Positions 4,691-10,914 of a DNA stretch of 23,915 nucleotides are shown here, piece after piece. The notes beneath the pieces were generated by a model. It saw only the letters and a list, made by a program, of their open reading frames with translations, had not been told where the DNA came from and made no database searches. The position numbers were made by a program, and so were the translations under genes. Numbering within the stretch: position 1 is the stretch's first letter; each line of letters starts with the position of its first letter. Source of the DNA: a virus; IMG/VR virus record IMGVR_UViG_3300021356_000166, positions 1 to 23,915 of that record. One strand, written 5' to 3'.

Positions 4691-6352
4691 TTAGTTAATC
4701 CAATTGTTTCTAGTCTTACGACCAATTGTATGATCTAAGAATCTATCCAGTTCTTCTTTTAATCTCTCTTCTTTAGCACTAACTAATGCCTCATCCACAT
4801 CTCTACCTATAGCCTCATTCCATACTTGAACTGCCATAGCTAATACATCTATTAAGTCATCATGTCTTAAACACCCTTTAACCCTGGTAATTCTAGACAT
4901 CTGATAAAATAATTGATGATCTTTTTCTAATTCAAAGTCTTGCTTAATAAGTTCCTGATTTACTACCAGTCTATGCTGGTTCATTACAGGCTCTAGAGTG
5001 TCTATAATCCGCTTTTCTTTTTGGACTGATGATCTTACCTCAGATAATGTAACAGGGTATAATCTGCTTAATATTGGCTCTAATAGCCTATTAAACATAC
5101 CATCACCAAAGTTACTCTCTACGACTATCTCTTTGACATCTTGGGCCTTTGCAGCTAATGCTAAATCAGCTAATGTCTTTTCATCATAGCCACCATCAAA
5201 TGATCCAATATCTGTTAAATATAAGATTCCATTTAACATCTTAACGATTGCATAAGCAGTTCTATCCTTACCTCTTCCGGCTGGATCGACTGCCATAACA
5301 GCCCCCTCGAATGGATAATATTCACTACTGAAATGCATAGGTGCTACAAAATAATCACCTTTAAGGCCGACATTAGGTAACTCAGGATCTAATGCTTTGA
5401 TCTGTTCAATCCCACTAGCCCACTGTACTTTCCCTGGAGCCTCATCCCAGGAATCAATCCCTGACATAACCATGAGATCATTTAGTTTCAATGGGTACAT
5501 ATTTACATCAGATAATGAGGTGTCTAACATAAACTGTAGTGCGAATCCTGATCGACCATAAGAGGCCTCACGTTCCATAAGATCTTCATTGTCAAATCTT
5601 TGTGGATCTACAGGATCACCAGCTTTTAAATTGTTAGCATTTTCTATAAGTGATGCTGCTAGTTTATGGCCATATTGTGTTAACCCTTTTTCATCAGGAT
5701 ATCTTGCTGACCATATTTGAGTTTTAAATCCTCTTTCTTCTAAATCATTATATAAAGACATTTCAGTTTGTGGTGTGCCTAAAAATACAATTCTACCTAC
5801 TTCAGGTTTTATAATTGAATCAAATTCTTTTACAGTTTCACCTAATCTATCTCTCATTAGTTGTGTTTGTGAGTTGTTAGCTGATTCAACATCATCAGCA
5901 ATAATGAGATCGGCTCTCGAACCTGTTAGCTGACCAGTGATACCCATGGATTTACAACTAGGTGCATGAGATGCTCTAGCTGGTCCGACATCAAATGAGA
6001 CTTTAGATTGTCTTTGATTATCTTTAGGTTTCAAATGTTCACATATTGGTAACTCATGAATCAGTCTTTGAGTAAATGTACTGAAATCATCTGCTCTAGT
6101 TTTACTAGCAGATACAACTAAAATGTTTTTCTGAGGATCCATTAACCAATTCCATACTGTAAATGCAGATGTGATCCAAGATTTACCAGCACCCCTAAAT
6201 GCCTGGATGCAAATTCTTTTTGGTCCATGTTGAAGATAATCTGCTATATCGTATTGCATTGGAGTTGGATCCGGTAATTGGAGATGTTTCCATGCAAGAT
6301 AGAGAAAATTCTTAAAAATTTTTAATTTTGTTGGTGTTTTTAATTTTTTCAC
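4691..6352 (-). CDS. terL: Terminase large subunit, T7 gp19-like
   Basis: The 553-residue ATPase/nuclease that packages DNA into the prohead. Similarity to T7 gp19 runs the whole length. The ATPase domain has Walker A AFRGAGKS (51-58), the block VVSASKTRAD (79-88), DVGPARASHAPSCKSMGITG (121-140), Walker B LIIADD (149-154) and the coupling motif LGTPQTEM (191-198). The RNase H-fold nuclease has its acidic residues in AVDPAGRGKD (D356), VESNFGDGMF (E412) and HDDLIDVLA (D498/D499). Length is near T7's 586. The start is GTG at 6350-6352; it is not ideal, since the best SD (GAGG) lies 10 nt upstream, but nothing better is nearby. The small terminase is 62 nt upstream. Confidence 0.97.
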   Translation of the reverse strand: MKKLKTPTKLKIFKNFLYLAWKHLQLPDPTPMQYDIADYLQHGPKRICIQAFRGAGKSWITSAFTVWNWLMDPQKNILVVSASKTRADDFSTFTQRLIHELPICEHLKPKDNQRQSKVSFDVGPARASHAPSCKSMGITGQLTGSRADLIIADDVESANNSQTQLMRDRLGETVKEFDSIIKPEVGRIVFLGTPQTEMSLYNDLEERGFKTQIWSARYPDEKGLTQYGHKLAASLIENANNLKAGDPVDPQRFDNEDLMEREASYGRSGFALQFMLDTSLSDVNMYPLKLNDLMVMSGIDSWDEAPGKVQWASGIEQIKALDPELPNVGLKGDYFVAPMHFSSEYYPFEGAVMAVDPAGRGKDRTAYAIVKMLNGILYLTDIGSFDGGYDEKTLADLALAAKAQDVKEIVVESNFGDGMFNRLLEPILSRLYPVTLSEVRSSVQKEKRIIDTLEPVMNQHRLVVNQELIKQDFELEKDHQLFYQMSRITRVKGCLRHDDLIDVLAMAVQVWNEAIGRDVDEALVSAKEERLKEELDRFLDHTIGRKTRNNWIN

Positions 6353-6390
6353 CTTCTCAGAGCCTCGTAATCGCTTTTAAATGACTGTTG

Positions 6391-6406
6391 GTATACCTAG
6401 GGTACC
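6391..6406. repeat. Palindromic site between the terminase genes
   Basis: GTATACCTAGGGTACC contains nested palindromes (GTATAC, CCTAGG, GGTACC) and lies in the 62-nt gap between small and large terminase genes. On the minus strand TTGGGTA and TATACCAA could pair into an imperfect stem. No T tract follows, so it is not an obvious terminator. It belongs to the TAGGTAC-type motifs seen in other gaps and could be a processing or promoter element for the large terminase. Confidence 0.35.
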
Positions 6407-6414
6407 CAAATAAT

Positions 6415-6654
6415 TTAAGTGCCATCATGCTCAAATGGAAGGCCTTCTAAGAGGTCTAGGTTCGGATCGGCCATTATTCCTGATGAATAGGTCTTACATA
6501 TATCCAAACACACCTTCATTTCACTAGCTGATAGCGGATCCGGTGATTGTAGCCTGGCATGCGCCTGTTTAATTAACATGTCTACTATTTGATCTGCTCT
6601 TTCTTTAGTTGTTAGATCTTGTTGGTGCTGGGATTTCTTGTTCGTTACTTCCAT
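6415..6654 (-). CDS. terS: Putative terminase small subunit, T7 gp18-like
   Basis: A 79-residue hydrophilic helical protein immediately upstream of the large terminase, the position of T7 gp18 (89 residues), which recognises DNA for packaging. The assignment rests on position, size and composition; similarity in sequence is not obvious. Visible features are a basic, Gln-rich N-terminus (MEVTNKKSQHQQDLTTKERAD), a helical middle (IVDMLIKQAHARLQ), the segment SPDPLSASEMKVCLDICKTY and an acidic tail (DLLEGLPFEHDGT). The SD GGAGAG sits 10 nt before the ATG. Its first 50 nt overlap the out-of-frame lipoprotein gene. Confidence 0.7.
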   Translation of the reverse strand: MEVTNKKSQHQQDLTTKERADQIVDMLIKQAHARLQSPDPLSASEMKVCLDICKTYSSGIMADPNLDLLEGLPFEHDGT

Positions 6655-6736
6655 AAACTGTAAACTCTCCGATTGTTACTGAATGTCTTGAACATGCAGA
6701 TATAAATATTAAACCTAGTATCAATATTGATCTCAT
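6605..6736 (-). CDS. Short lipoprotein, candidate outer-membrane spanin
   Basis: A 43-residue protein, MRSILILGLIFISACSRHS..., with a short basic start, a hydrophobic core and a lipobox (Ile-Ser-Ala-Cys, C15), so it should be lipidated and end up in the outer membrane. The mature part is only 29 residues and carries a small Pro-containing tail (QEIPAPTRSNN), as Rz1-type outer-membrane spanins do. Its ATG overlaps the stop of the cupin gene as ATGA, and its last 50 nt overlap the small terminase gene in another frame. T7 likewise has its spanin genes between the terminase genes. The matching inner-membrane partner could be the 78-residue protein at 7370-7606. Confidence 0.65.
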   Translation of the reverse strand: MRSILILGLIFISACSRHSVTIGEFTVYGSNEQEIPAPTRSNN

Positions 6737-7230
6737 AATCCTGTTTGTTTTTTATGGCTCTCACCCATAAAAATTTTACCATCCCAATCTGAACTAACAT
6801 GGGTTGGTGGCTCACCATTTAACCAATGTTGTATTGATAAAAAGGATCCACCATTTTTAGATGATAATGCACCATGAGGATCATTAGGCCTTACTCGAAT
6901 TGTTGTGTATGCATATTTAGGCATACCTTCATACTCTTCTAAGGATTGCTCATGATCTATTGCATATTTACCATTGTGTGTAAATTCCATTCCATATAAA
7001 AATAATTCATAACTATCTACATTAGGATGTGTATGAACCGGTATAGTTACATTAGGTTCACAGATAAATAATTCTACCTGGAAGTTATCTCTTCTATATA
7101 AGACAACACCGCTAACACCTTCTATAAATAATAGAGGATCATTGTATGGTGCATAAATTCTTTTAATGTCGCCTGAGTTAAGATACCAGTCTGCAAATTG
7201 TGATAAGGAATCTTCTTTAGGATCTATCAT
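6733..7230 (-). CDS. Cupin-fold protein
   Basis: A 165-residue single-domain cupin. The first cupin motif is PVHTHPNVDSYELFLYG (65-80), with H66, H68 and E75 as metal ligands; the second is PNDPHGALSSKNGGSFLSIQHW with H119 and H135, H119 being the likely fourth ligand. All four ligands of a metal cupin are thus present, so enzymatic activity (dioxygenase, isomerase or similar) or small-molecule sensing is possible. The substrate cannot be read from sequence. No signal peptide, so cytoplasmic. Its start overlaps the lysine-rich 46-aa gene (AAATGAT) and its stop overlaps the lipoprotein start. A metabolic or virion-protein-modifying role is open; it has no counterpart in T7. Confidence 0.75.
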   Translation of the reverse strand: MIDPKEDSLSQFADWYLNSGDIKRIYAPYNDPLLFIEGVSGVVLYRRDNFQVELFICEPNVTIPVHTHPNVDSYELFLYGMEFTHNGKYAIDHEQSLEEYEGMPKYAYTTIRVRPNDPHGALSSKNGGSFLSIQHWLNGEPPTHVSSDWDGKIFMGESHKKQTGL

Positions 7231-7367
7231 TTCTTTTTCTTTTTAGGAAATCCAGCTTTCATATTTGCATATGCTTTAGGTGTAATTGTAGATTTCTTTT
7301 TAGATCTTGAAGTTCCAGCTTTTTTTCTTTTATTTATATTTGCATAAAGTCCAGGTTTACTTGGCAT
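7227..7367 (-). CDS. Lysine-rich 46-residue protein
   Basis: The protein reads MPSKPGLYANINKRKK at its start and ends GFPKKKKK, with about one third Lys/Arg. It has two copies of a Tyr-Ala-Asn motif (LYANINKRK at 7-15 and AYANMKAGF at 32-40), suggesting an internal duplication. I recognise this MPSKPGLYANI-type peptide as recurring in marine podoviruses; its function is unknown to me, though the charge suggests binding to nucleic acid or anionic envelope. The ribosome binding site GGGAGATAATT directly precedes the ATG. Its end overlaps the cupin start by 4 nt. Confidence 0.75.
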   Translation of the reverse strand: MPSKPGLYANINKRKKAGTSRSKKKSTITPKAYANMKAGFPKKKKK

Positions 7368-7369
7368 AA

Positions 7370-7606
7370 TTATCTCCCTAGTGGATTACTGTTTTCTAAC
7401 TCTAATTGTCTAACTTGTGTTTGTAATACTTTAATCTCAGCATTATTAATTTGGATCTGAGTTTCGAGTGGTTTTATATCAACTGTTTTTTTAGCCTCAA
7501 TAGAATCTAATCTTGTAGACATTGAGCCGAACTTAGAAAAGCCGCCACCTATTGCAATTACGATTGAGAGTAATACTCCCCATGTTTTTATATCTTTAAA
7601 ATCCAT
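7370..7606 (-). CDS. Membrane-anchored coiled-coil protein, candidate inner-membrane spanin
   Basis: A 78-residue protein with a single N-terminal hydrophobic segment at about residues 9-24 (WGVLLSIVIAIGGGFS) and a predicted coiled coil over the remaining 50 residues (DSIEAKK...LETQIQINNAEIKVLQTQVRQLELENS). This N-anchor plus periplasmic coiled coil is the architecture of Rz-type inner-membrane spanins, although it is shorter than most. The candidate outer-membrane partner is the lipoprotein at 6605-6736, two genes away. Alternatives are a holin-associated or scaffold-like small protein. GAGG lies 10 nt before the ATG, and the gene starts 3 nt after the secreted 438-aa gene. Confidence 0.6.
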   Translation of the reverse strand: MDFKDIKTWGVLLSIVIAIGGGFSKFGSMSTRLDSIEAKKTVDIKPLETQIQINNAEIKVLQTQVRQLELENSNPLGR

Positions 7607-7609
7607 AAA

Positions 7610-8926
7610 TTAATAACCTCGTATATTTCTTAAATGTTCTTTTGCTTTAATTAGATCTGCATTGGCCTGGTCTACTTTTTGCTGGTATTGATAAAATACC
7701 GGTGATGATATTACACGATCATCTTTTTCCAGTTCCCTGGTATATGCATTTGTTAATGACATCTGAGGGATCTCTAATTGATTCTCAAAGATCTCATTAC
7801 CAAACTGTGAGTAACTTGTTATAGCATTATTGTTTTTACCCATCATGATCTTAGCTACGATCATTTGTGTAACTGCTATTCTTTTATCTACATCTTGAAT
7901 CTTAGATGCAACTTTATCTGCTATATCATCTATAGTTATTGCAACTTCAGTATCCCTATTGTCGTTTTCATTTTCGGAACTCTCGATACTTTCCTGATCA
8001 CTTGACATTGATTCGATAATACTTTCTGCTGATTCTGTTTCTGTAATCTCTTGGTTTTCAACTCTGCTTTCAGTTTCAATGTTTTCTGCATTATTTACCT
8101 CTACATTAGATTCAGTGTTTATTACTGCGAGAATAATTTCTTCTTCTTCTACATTTACTTCAATAAAGTTTTCCTCTGTGATTTCAACTGCTAATTCTTC
8201 AACCTCTTGTATTTGTATTTCTTCAGTAATAATTTCAGTAGGAATAACTTCTTCAAATGATTCAAGTACCTGGTTTAATTCTTCTACACTTTCAGTTATA
8301 GCTGCGGCCTGGACTTCAGTAACATATTCATTGTTATAATTTAAGACAACTTCGATATCATCAAAATTAACTCCCCCATATCCACTTTCCTGTGCAGCAT
8401 CATAACCACTTAGTTTTATGTTACCGATACTTGCACCAGTACCACTGTAAATTAATTGATCAGTGAAAGTAGATCCCAGGATCGGAGTTGGATCTGTTCT
8501 AGTATTACTTGCAGTGGCCAGGACATTATTATCACTATCTCTAAATTGTAATCGAACAGTGAAACTATCATAGCCGCCTCGGCCTGATCCAGCCCAACAA
8601 CCTGAAAGTTGACATTCACCATTTTGTACATTGAATGTGGAGATCAATGTAGAAGGATTATTATCTAACATAGGTTGAGTTATGTTATCGCTTATGAGGG
8701 AAAATGATTGTGATAATGATCCTGACTTACCGATCTCCACATCTTTAGTTGAATTGTTTAAACTACAACAATCATTGAATACTGCTACATCTCCTTCTGT
8801 AGTCCAATGATTCAAATTACCTGATTCAAAATTTCCATTTAGCAATAGGTTGTTAGTAGTCAAACTCTCAGCATGTACCAAATAAGGAGTGGAAAAAATA
8901 CATGCTAATAAAAATCTTTTAATCAT
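7610..8926 (-). CDS. Secreted acidic protein with a carbohydrate-binding-like domain
   Basis: A 438-residue protein with a signal peptide (MIKRFLLACIFSTPYLVHA, cleavage near residue 19). Residues 25-197 read LLLNGNFESGNLNHWTTEGD and end YGGVNFDDIEVVLN: this NGxFE-G-x-x-x-W start and FDDIEV end are the pattern of CBM4/9-like jelly-roll carbohydrate-binding modules. Cys pairs at 53/54 and 105/110 could form disulfides. Residues 200-335 are an Asp/Glu/Ser-rich low-complexity linker, and 335-438 is a mixed helical domain. No catalytic motif is apparent. It starts 8 nt inside the end of the upstream gene. Roles in envelope binding, lysis or superinfection control are possible. It is not a normal part of a T7 lysis cassette. 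Confidence 0.7.
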   Translation of the reverse strand: MIKRFLLACIFSTPYLVHAESLTTNNLLLNGNFESGNLNHWTTEGDVAVFNDCCSLNNSTKDVEIGKSGSLSQSFSLISDNITQPMLDNNPSTLISTFNVQNGECQLSGCWAGSGRGGYDSFTVRLQFRDSDNNVLATASNTRTDPTPILGSTFTDQLIYSGTGASIGNIKLSGYDAAQESGYGGVNFDDIEVVLNYNNEYVTEVQAAAITESVEELNQVLESFEEVIPTEIITEEIQIQEVEELAVEITEENFIEVNVEEEEIILAVINTESNVEVNNAENIETESRVENQEITETESAESIIESMSSDQESIESSENENDNRDTEVAITIDDIADKVASKIQDVDKRIAVTQMIVAKIMMGKNNNAITSYSQFGNEIFENQLEIPQMSLTNAYTRELEKDDRVISSPVFYQYQQKVDQANADLIKAKEHLRNIRGY

Positions 8927-9527
8927 TCTTTAAACTTTCTTTATAAATTCGATACTGATCTACTTGATCTGTAACATCAGCATTTAATTTATCCCATTCT
9001 GCTTTAGCCTCTTTACCTATCTTTCCATTAATTGGACAGTAACTCGCAGCATCATATAAGGCTCTACGAACATTTGGATCCTGGCATAACAGTGATAGCG
9101 CACCAATTCGTAAACCCATTTTATCCAGGGTAGTTGCTAGTAAGCGCCTTTCACAATAAGAATCATGATAATAGGATGAACCAGCGATCCCAAAAGTCAC
9201 TGTACTTAATGCACCGCTATATGCAATCGTACAACTTTGAGATGAATAGATCTGAGTTGAGGGTGCATTGGCCGGTGCAGCCGGTGTTTTATTATTATTG
9301 TGATTGTTGGTTGTAGAATTTGTAGTGGAATTAGTTACAGGATTTGAACCTGAATTATAATTAGTTGTAGACTGCTGCTCGTAACCTACAATACTTGTAT
9401 TATTTCCACTGGTACTTGTATTGCTTGATGTATTATTAGATGAAGTTACATCAGCTAATATAGTTTGCTCTAGGCCTAAAAATATAATCATTAAGATTAA
9501 AAGTAATAAACATTTTAAATATTTCAT
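8919..9527 (-). CDS. Secreted Ser/Thr/Asn-rich protein with a C-terminal Cys domain
   Basis: A 202-residue protein beginning with a hydrophobic signal peptide (MKYLKCLLLLILMIIFLGLE, cleavage near ILA at 25). Residues 26-90 are almost entirely Ser, Thr, Asn and Gly (a flexible linker), then a compact domain from about 95 has four Cys (C99, C125, C148, C164) that could form two disulfides in the periplasm. The domain motifs are TIAYSGALSTVTFGIAGSSYY, YCERRLLATTLDKMGLR and LLCQDPNVRRALYDA. It looks like a family I know only as an unnamed product in marine phages. The ATG overlaps the holin-like stop by one base. Likely role in the lysis/envelope module, but unproven. Confidence 0.7.
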   Translation of the reverse strand: MKYLKCLLLLILMIIFLGLEQTILADVTSSNNTSSNTSTSGNNTSIVGYEQQSTTNYNSGSNPVTNSTTNSTTNNHNNNKTPAAPANAPSTQIYSSQSCTIAYSGALSTVTFGIAGSSYYHDSYCERRLLATTLDKMGLRIGALSLLCQDPNVRRALYDAASYCPINGKIGKEAKAEWDKLNADVTDQVDQYRIYKESLKND

Positions 9528-9958
9528 TACTTAGCCTTTGCAATAGATGATCCTACATACATAGAAACAATAGATAGTATTATATTCTTATGCCAATCTA
9601 AGATCGCTATGCCTTCTACTTGTTGCCAGGTATATGATGTGTTCCTGGTATCAAAGATCAGCCAATCGGATCCGGTAGTTACCTCAGTTTGAATATAAAT
9701 CGGAACATCAGATATCAATGGTGCTAGTGTAGGAACTATTATGATCGAGAATATGCAACTCAAAACTATAATTCTTCTTGTCATCATAAAGAAGGAATTT
9801 GTATTATTCCTAACTTTATCTCTACTCTCTTCTTCTAGTTTATGGTTAGCAGTAAGTTGTTTCATCATCTCTGCTTGTGCATTTGCTTTAGCACCCATAA
9901 TTTGCATTATGGCACCAAGTCCGGCACTACCAAATAAGTTGATCATTTCCCAAGTCAT
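9527..9958 (-). CDS. Holin-like membrane protein (GTA-type three-span)
   Basis: A 143-residue protein: an N-terminal hydrophobic helix (about 7-23, LFGSAGLGAIMQIMGAKANA), a charged segment, a strong membrane span (about 62-82, IIVLSCIFSIIIVPTLAPLI), a polar middle with Trp residues and a C-terminal span (122-140, DWHKNIILSIVSMYVGSSI). The order MTWE...GSxGLG, charged linker, RRxIVL span, then C-terminal span matches the family described as 'holin of 3TMs, for gene-transfer release', common in marine phages. Its presence in an otherwise lysis-type cluster supports holin function by context. It starts in an ATGA overlap with the 51-residue gene upstream. Confidence 0.65.
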   Translation of the reverse strand: MTWEMINLFGSAGLGAIMQIMGAKANAQAEMMKQLTANHKLEEESRDKVRNNTNSFFMMTRRIIVLSCIFSIIIVPTLAPLISDVPIYIQTEVTTGSDWLIFDTRNTSYTWQQVEGIAILDWHKNIILSIVSMYVGSSIAKAK

Positions 9959-10110
9959 TTTCCAAAGTATCCATAAATGATTGCAGCTATACCACCAAGC
10001 CAGGCCAGTAAGGATACTGCACCTTTACCTCGGTTTACTGTATTCTGCAAGTTATCTATTTTAGCCTCTAACTTATCCAGTCGATCTGCTAGTTGTTCCG
10101 GTGTAATCAT
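9955..10110 (-). CDS. Small XhlA-like membrane protein
   Basis: A 51-residue protein, MITPEQLADRLDKLEAKIDN..., with an N-terminal amphipathic coiled coil (residues 5-28) and a single C-terminal membrane span (about 30-48, GAVSLLAWLGGIAAIIYGYF). That is the architecture of the XhlA/hemolysin-type phage lysis accessory proteins. Its stop and the ATG of the holin-like gene overlap as ATGA, so the two are translated together, which supports a shared role in membrane lysis. Its own start overlaps a 16-codon micro-ORF. No strong SD is present apart from the purine run AAAAAGAAAAAGAA. Confidence 0.65.
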   Translation of the reverse strand: MITPEQLADRLDKLEAKIDNLQNTVNRGKGAVSLLAWLGGIAAIIYGYFGK

Positions 10111-10157
10111 TTCTTTTTCTTTTTAGCTGGTTTGCTTTTTGGTTTTTTATACATCAT
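10107..10157 (-). CDS. Possible 16-residue lysine-rich micropeptide
   Basis: The frame reads MMYKKPKSKPAKKKKK. Its ATG is inside the last codons of the second desaturase and its stop overlaps the start of the XhlA-like gene. The last 21 nt, through the downstream ATG, are identical to the end of the 46-aa lysine-rich gene (plus 7226-7246 and 10106-10126). It may be a real peptide, a remnant of a duplicated copy of that gene, or a purine-rich leader with no coding role. I treat it as low confidence. Confidence 0.3.
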   Translation of the reverse strand: MMYKKPKSKPAKKKKK

Positions 10158-10914
10158 GTTTGTGATCTCCGGTTAAAAATAATTGTTCAATGAAAAATGC
10201 TGGTGGATCTATTTCCCACCACTTATGGCCATGCCTATGATCTTTAGATATTGTATGGTGATAGTTATGCCAACCTTCACCCCAGCTAATTAAACTGGTT
10301 AATGGTGAATTGACTGCGGTGCAATCTTTATTTGGTTCAATAACTATATATCCAAAATATTTACAATGTGGTATTACACCAAATGCACCAGCCGCCTGGT
10401 AAATACATGCTGCTGGAAATGAGAATCCAAAGATCCCTAACATTGGATCAATAGCATATAAAGTTATGATCCAGGTGAATAATAAGATCCAATAATGTTT
10501 AGTAATAAACATATAATCTTTATCTTTTAAAATATCTTTTACCATAGTTTTAGGTACTTTAATTGGATCATATAGTGTGAGCCAGGCTCTTATGTATCCT
10601 ATACGATCAGGTGATTCATTATCTTTATCACTACCGCTATACATATGATGATACCTATGCATTGCAGTCCAGGATAATGGACTTCCAAATGCTGATATAA
10701 CTGTAAGATATTTTAAGATCTTAGTTTTAATTGGTGTTGTACTAAAAGATCTATGAGACATAAATCTGTGGATAGCAATATTAGTTGAAAATATATTTAC
10801 TAATCCCCAGGCCACTAATCCATAAACAATATATTCAGGAAAATAAATACATCCAGCTATTGCTATAATATGATTTATTAATGCTAGTAATTGCACACCT
10901 CTTGCATGATTCAT
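10147..10914 (-). CDS. Membrane fatty-acid desaturase (SCD/DesC family), second of pair
   Basis: A 255-residue integral membrane desaturase; starting from ATG at 10912-10914 the first box is H49RFMSH54, the second W-x-A-M-H86RYHH90 and the third GEGWH216NYHH220. A ninth candidate ligand, H183 (VIPHCKYFG), also matches the animal stearoyl-CoA desaturase pattern. Hydrophobic segments at about 8-24, 28-45, 65-85, 143-160 and 163-182 fit four spans. Expected reaction: insertion of a cis double bond into an acyl chain, using O2 and electrons from host ferredoxin or cytochrome b5-like donor. GAGG lies 5 nt before this ATG and it overlaps the upstream stop as ATGA; a GTG two codons upstream has no spacing for an SD. 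Substrate and position are unknown. Confidence 0.88.
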   Translation of the reverse strand: MNHARGVQLLALINHIIAIAGCIYFPEYIVYGLVAWGLVNIFSTNIAIHRFMSHRSFSTTPIKTKILKYLTVISAFGSPLSWTAMHRYHHMYSGSDKDNESPDRIGYIRAWLTLYDPIKVPKTMVKDILKDKDYMFITKHYWILLFTWIITLYAIDPMLGIFGFSFPAACIYQAAGAFGVIPHCKYFGYIVIEPNKDCTAVNSPLTSLISWGEGWHNYHHTISKDHRHGHKWWEIDPPAFFIEQLFLTGDHKHDV

